From Chitinophagaceae bacterium (GTDB lineage Bacteria > Bacteroidota > Bacteroidia > Chitinophagales > Chitinophagaceae): 9,645 nt of DNA. A program made the translations under genes and the position numbers. A model generated the notes under the pieces. It was not told where the DNA came from, did no database searches, and was given only the letters and a program-made list of their open reading frames with translations. The stretch's first letter is position 1. Each line of letters starts with the position of its first letter. The stretch is taken from positions 1 to 9,645 of the forward strand of contig PMUF01000128.1 of assembly GCA_003167015.1 (NCBI GenBank), read 5' to 3'. Positions 6,834 to 9,645 of the stretch are shown here, in pieces.

Positions 6834-7544
6834 TTAAAAGTTGGCCGCGGCAGCTTTTGTCGTGACCAGCGGCGTGCCTGACTGGATAAACAGCGTCCGG
6901 AGGATGGCCTTGCCGTCTATGTTACCCAGGGCGTCCGAGCAAGCACGCTCGGGATGGGGCATCATCCCAAAGACATTGCGGTCTTTATTGCAGATGCCGG
7001 CGATATTGTATAACGATCCGTTGGGGTTGGCGTCCGGGACGATCTGTCCTCCGGCGTTGGCATACCGGTAGATCACCTGGTTGCCGGCCTCGAGTTCATC
7101 GAGGGTTTTTTCGTCTGCATAATAGCGGCCTTCGCCGTGGGCGATGGGTACTTTGAGCGCATGGCCCTTGTCGCCTGCCCCGCGCAGATAAATGTTTTTG
7201 GAAATGAACTGTTGGTTGGCGTTACGAAGCAGCGCGCCGGGCAAAAGATGGGATTCACAGAGGACCTGGAAGCCATTGCAGACACCCAGTACTTTACCGC
7301 CATCGGCAGCAAACCGGGTGACGCTGCTCATAATGGGGCTGAAGCGTGCAATGGCGCCGCAGCGCAGGTAGTCGCCATAGGAGAAGCCGCCGGGAAGAAC
7401 GATGCAGTCGTCTTTGCCCAGGCCGTGCAGATCGGTATCCTTATGCCAGAGCATGATCACTTCCTGATCGAGGTCGTATCGCAGGGCATCCTGCATATCA
7501 CGATCGCAATTGGAACCGGGGAAAACGACAACTCCGAATTTCAT
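6834..7544 (-). CDS. purQ: Phosphoribosylformylglycinamidine synthase, glutaminase subunit PurQ
   Basis: PurQ is the class I glutamine amidotransferase subunit that supplies ammonia to PurL, with PurS, for the FGAR-to-FGAM step of de novo purine synthesis in the cytoplasm. The protein is 236 residues, close to the usual length. It starts MKFGVVVFPGSNCD, the standard N-terminus; the frame stays open upstream but without a nearby ATG and only as an out-of-frame reading of the preceding gene. Catalytic residues are visible: Cys89 in GVCNGFQ, and His197 and Glu199 in MMPHPERA. PGGFSYGDYLRCGAIA (51-66) is the family's oxyanion-loop region. No purL, purS or other purine gene is next to it. A promoter-like motif lies 19 bases upstream. 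It probably reads into the DsbD-type genes (37-bp gap). Confidence 0.97.
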   Translation of the reverse strand: MKFGVVVFPGSNCDRDMQDALRYDLDQEVIMLWHKDTDLHGLGKDDCIVLPGGFSYGDYLRCGAIARFSPIMSSVTRFAADGGKVLGVCNGFQVLCESHLLPGALLRNANQQFISKNIYLRGAGDKGHALKVPIAHGEGRYYADEKTLDELEAGNQVIYRYANAGGQIVPDANPNGSLYNIAGICNKDRNVFGMMPHPERACSDALGNIDGKAILRTLFIQSGTPLVTTKAAAANF

Positions 7545-7563
7545 GGGCGCATGTTTTAGAGGG

Positions 7564-7571
7564 CAAAGGTA
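7564..7571 (-). promoter_or_regulatory. Likely promoter -7 element of purQ
   Basis: The minus strand reads TACCTTTG, an exact match to the Bacteroidota -7 consensus TAnnTTTG. It lies in the 32-bp gap after the DUF6427 gene and ends 19 bases before the purQ ATG, a typical leader length. The -33 side falls inside the end of the DUF6427 gene and shows no perfect TTTG at standard spacing. It suggests purQ can be transcribed apart from the upstream genes. Confidence 0.55.
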
Positions 7572-7576
7572 CGAAA

Positions 7577-8557
7577 TCAGACAAAATAGTTCATAAACAG
7601 AATATATACCACTATTAACCAATGCAATATGAGGGGGCCGGTGGTGCGGTTGGGATAATAGTAGGCGGCGGCATGAAAAGCGGCAAAGGGTACTGCCATG
7701 AAGATCCAGTTCTCGTAGGAATTGCCGCGGGTAATGAGGATAATGATGATGGCGACGAAGAGGAATAGCAGCAGCAGGCTCCAGCTTTTTCGGGTCTGGA
7801 TAAGGAATTTGCTGAGGTTTTTTTGGACGAAATAGCCCCCGATGATAAAAGGGATGACCAGCCAGGCCATGCCCATGGCGATCCAGATGGAGGAGGGGAA
7901 TGCCGGCACCTTGAATACCACCGAAGGAACGATTTCGGCCCACTTCCATTGGCTGGACAGGTAGAGAATAAGGAAAAGGAAATAATAGGGGAAGGTGAAC
8001 CCCAGCAGTCCGACCAGCCATTCACGGATGCGGAAAGGGCGCATGGTGAGTAGTCCTGACAAGACCAGCAGCAGGAAGCTCATGGCGGGTATATACAGCA
8101 GGGAGACGATGCCGGTCCAGATGCCGATATTGAAGATGGCCGTGCCCGGCCGCTGGCTGTTGTACAAGTCCATCATGCGGTACCACACCCAGATCATGAT
8201 GGTATTGATGAGAAGGGGGGCGGAAAAATGATCCCAGTCCGGCAGCAGAGAGGTGATCAGGATATAGGACATACCGGGCAGGTAGGTGGGCTTGGGCAGG
8301 ACTTTATGATGGTTGAAGATCCTGTTGAAAAGCAACGCCTGGCTGTAAAGCAGCACAAAAGTGAGAATAGAATACAGGATATCGATATGATGGAAAACGG
8401 AGATCAGGGCATTCAGGATCAGCCGGTAAAGGTAATTGTCGTTCGTGTCCAATACCGGCGCTACGGGATGCAGGAACAGGTGGAATTTAAGCACCAGCGC
8501 ATAGATGAGCAATATGAGAGCGTTAGCAGGGCTTTTCTGTCTGAAGATACCGATCAC
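7577..8557 (-). CDS. DUF6427 family polytopic membrane protein
   Basis: This 326-residue, strongly hydrophobic protein has about ten predicted membrane segments (for example about 13-31, 58-77, 141-170, 182-201, 222-242, 259-277 and 306-325). The N-terminal MIGIFRQKSPAN, the LFLHP motif (27-31) and the RPFRIREW motif between helices (173-180) fit my recollection of the Bacteroidota DUF6427 family, whose function is unknown. The start is a GTG at 8557; no in-frame ATG lies upstream before a stop, and this start restores the family-like N-terminus. It follows the preceding gene by 20 bp, so the two are probably co-transcribed. The leader contains the C-rich run CACCCCCCACCC and no Shine-Dalgarno sequence. 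I infer an inner-membrane protein and propose no substrate or reaction. Confidence 0.8.
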   Translation of the reverse strand: MIGIFRQKSPANALILLIYALVLKFHLFLHPVAPVLDTNDNYLYRLILNALISVFHHIDILYSILTFVLLYSQALLFNRIFNHHKVLPKPTYLPGMSYILITSLLPDWDHFSAPLLINTIMIWVWYRMMDLYNSQRPGTAIFNIGIWTGIVSLLYIPAMSFLLLVLSGLLTMRPFRIREWLVGLLGFTFPYYFLFLILYLSSQWKWAEIVPSVVFKVPAFPSSIWIAMGMAWLVIPFIIGGYFVQKNLSKFLIQTRKSWSLLLLFLFVAIIIILITRGNSYENWIFMAVPFAAFHAAAYYYPNRTTGPLILHWLIVVYILFMNYFV

Positions 8558-8577
8558 CGGGTGGGGGGTGTTACAAT

Positions 8578-9645
8578 TTAAAAATCAACTTTTGCAAAGC
8601 AAAGATAGTTCCTGTACAGACACGGAATGATTGATTCCCAGGAACTGACCTGCCGGCCATACCGGGGCATGAAATCATATCCTCTGTCGAGGTTATGGAG
8701 GGTGGGATAACGGGTGATCCTGCCTTCCGGGGAGATGCTTTGGTCATTGAGCAGCATATTCCGGCGTTCGTAGAGGTTAAAGAGAAAGTGTAGCTCGCCG
8801 CCGGTGTTGACGAGTTCGTGGGAAATGAGGTTTTCGGACTCGTCATCGAACTGGCTTTTGGGAATGATATTGCTCCACTGCAGATTGCCCTCCTTGTCAT
8901 ACGACAGTACCATCAGGTTTTCCGCATGATAACGGGTGGCATATAAGCCGCGGTTCATCCCCCAGGGGTTGTAATAAGGATTGTAAGGATTGTAATAGCC
9001 CGGACCGTAACCGTAGCCGTAGGGATTCATATAATCCCAGCGGTTGTACATCGCGCCGCGGGAGGTGGTATACAGTGATTCGCTGACCAAAAGATAGCCG
9101 CCATCCCGCTTGGTGATAATATGCTTGATGAAAAAATCGTTGAAGGCCGTCTTGATGGTGGCGTCGCTGCTTTTAGCCAGGGCCCGGAGCTCATCGGTGA
9201 AGACGGTGACCTTCTCCTGCAGGCGGGCGTTGGTCGCTTTATCCCATACCACCGTGTAAAGCCCTTCGATGTTGCCGCGTCGCTGTTTGTAATAAAAGCC
9301 GGAGATGATATAGGTATTGTTGTTATTATCCACTTTCATTTTGATCTCATCGAGGATACGATCGCCCGATCCCAGGTCTCTTATACTGAAGCTATCCGCG
9401 ACGGGTCCCTTGGTGACGACGGAAACGCGGGAGACATAATCATTGCTGCCGCTGCGCAGGTATTTCCCGAATACGAGCTGGCCCTGGTTGTCCAGGAAAA
9501 AATCGGTGAAAAGTTCGTTGCGTTCTTCCATCGGGAGAAAGATGCGATGACGGTCGATCAGTTTGAGATCGGCGTCATACAGGAAGGAGGTGAACAGGAA
9601 ATTCCTGGGGTCTTTGCTATTGATCTTGAAGATCATGATCCGCTG
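8578..9645 (-). CDS. Unrecognised protein, N-terminus outside the window
   Basis: The frame is open from the window edge to the TAA at 8580-8578, giving 355 residues of the C-terminal part. The first ATG (9636) is three codons from the edge and in mid-sequence, so it is unlikely to be the true start. The protein is soluble-looking, with many short alternating hydrophobic stretches (NTYIISGFYY, GGYLLVSESLY, LMVLSYDKEGNLQW, GELHFLFNLYE) separated by turns, consistent with beta-sheet blades or a propeller-like fold, though I cannot assign a family. An unusual Tyr/Asn/Pro/Gly-rich stretch lies at about 197-229 counted from the 9636 ATG. Whether it is exported cannot be seen because the N-terminus is missing. 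It precedes the DUF6427 gene by 20 bp, suggesting a shared transcript. Confidence 0.85.
   Translation of the reverse strand, partial: QRIMIFKINSKDPRNFLFTSFLYDADLKLIDRHRIFLPMEERNELFTDFFLDNQGQLVFGKYLRSGSNDYVSRVSVVTKGPVADSFSIRDLGSGDRILDEIKMKVDNNNNTYIISGFYYKQRRGNIEGLYTVVWDKATNARLQEKVTVFTDELRALAKSSDATIKTAFNDFFIKHIITKRDGGYLLVSESLYTTSRGAMYNRWDYMNPYGYGYGPGYYNPYNPYYNPWGMNRGLYATRYHAENLMVLSYDKEGNLQWSNIIPKSQFDDESENLISHELVNTGGELHFLFNLYERRNMLLNDQSISPEGRITRYPTLHNLDRGYDFMPRYGRQVSSWESIIPCLYRNYLCFAKVDF
8969..8996 (-). repeat. Short coding repeat in the Tyr/Asn/Pro-rich segment
   Basis: On the plus strand a nine-base unit close to GGATTGTAA recurs in tandem (TTGTAATAAGGATTGTAAGG then ATTGTAA), encoding NPYYNPYNPYY-like residues. 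It is a small in-frame repetition inside the unrecognised gene and could arise or vary by slippage. Confidence 0.5.

Noticed and set aside
7545..8021. N-terminal extension of PurQ upstream of 7544
   Set aside because: The frame is open but overlaps the DUF6427 gene in another frame, is Pro/His/Arg-rich, and PurQ homologues begin at MKFGVVVFPGSN.

Overview
The window looks like chromosomal DNA from a Bacteroidota bacterium, most likely of the Chitinophagaceae. The evidence is a DUF6427 membrane protein, the TAnnTTTG type of -7 promoter element (clearest before purQ), start codons without strong Shine-Dalgarno sequences, and the character of the UvrA, ECF sigma and DsbD proteins. Base composition is moderate in genes and AT-rich in the main intergenic gap. 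I see no tRNA, rRNA, CRISPR array, transposase or phage gene.

Layout, left to right. Positions 1-2747 (minus) hold nearly all of uvrA, the DNA-damage recognition ATPase of nucleotide excision repair; only its extreme C-terminus is off the window. A 354-bp AT-rich divergent gap separates it from an ECF sigma factor gene (3102-3683, plus), which has no adjacent anti-sigma gene. About 520 bp of non-coding DNA follows. It contains two hairpin/T-tract terminators reading rightward, a palindromic repeat-like element, and a bidirectional terminator that also closes the leftward cluster.

Positions 4203-9645 (minus) form a leftward gene train. In transcription order it is: an unrecognised protein cut by the window edge (8578-9645), a DUF6427 polytopic membrane protein (7577-8557), purQ (6834-7544, with its own promoter-like motif), a small exported DsbD N-terminal-domain protein (6341-6796), and a full-length DsbD (4203-6272).

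How they may work together. The last two genes look like one redox module. DsbD carries electrons from cytoplasmic thioredoxin across the inner membrane through its transmembrane and C-terminal thioredoxin domains. Its own N-terminal immunoglobulin-like domain has lost the two cysteines that normally pass electrons to periplasmic clients. The neighbouring small protein is a paralogue of exactly that domain and keeps both cysteines, which suggests a detached periplasmic electron carrier. This is the most interesting observation in the window. The other genes are mostly housekeeping (uvrA, purQ, sigma) or uncharacterised. Several RNA-scale structures (start-site inverted repeat of the sigma gene, terminator/pseudoknot, paired hairpins between the two dsbD-type genes) are reported as lower-confidence leads.
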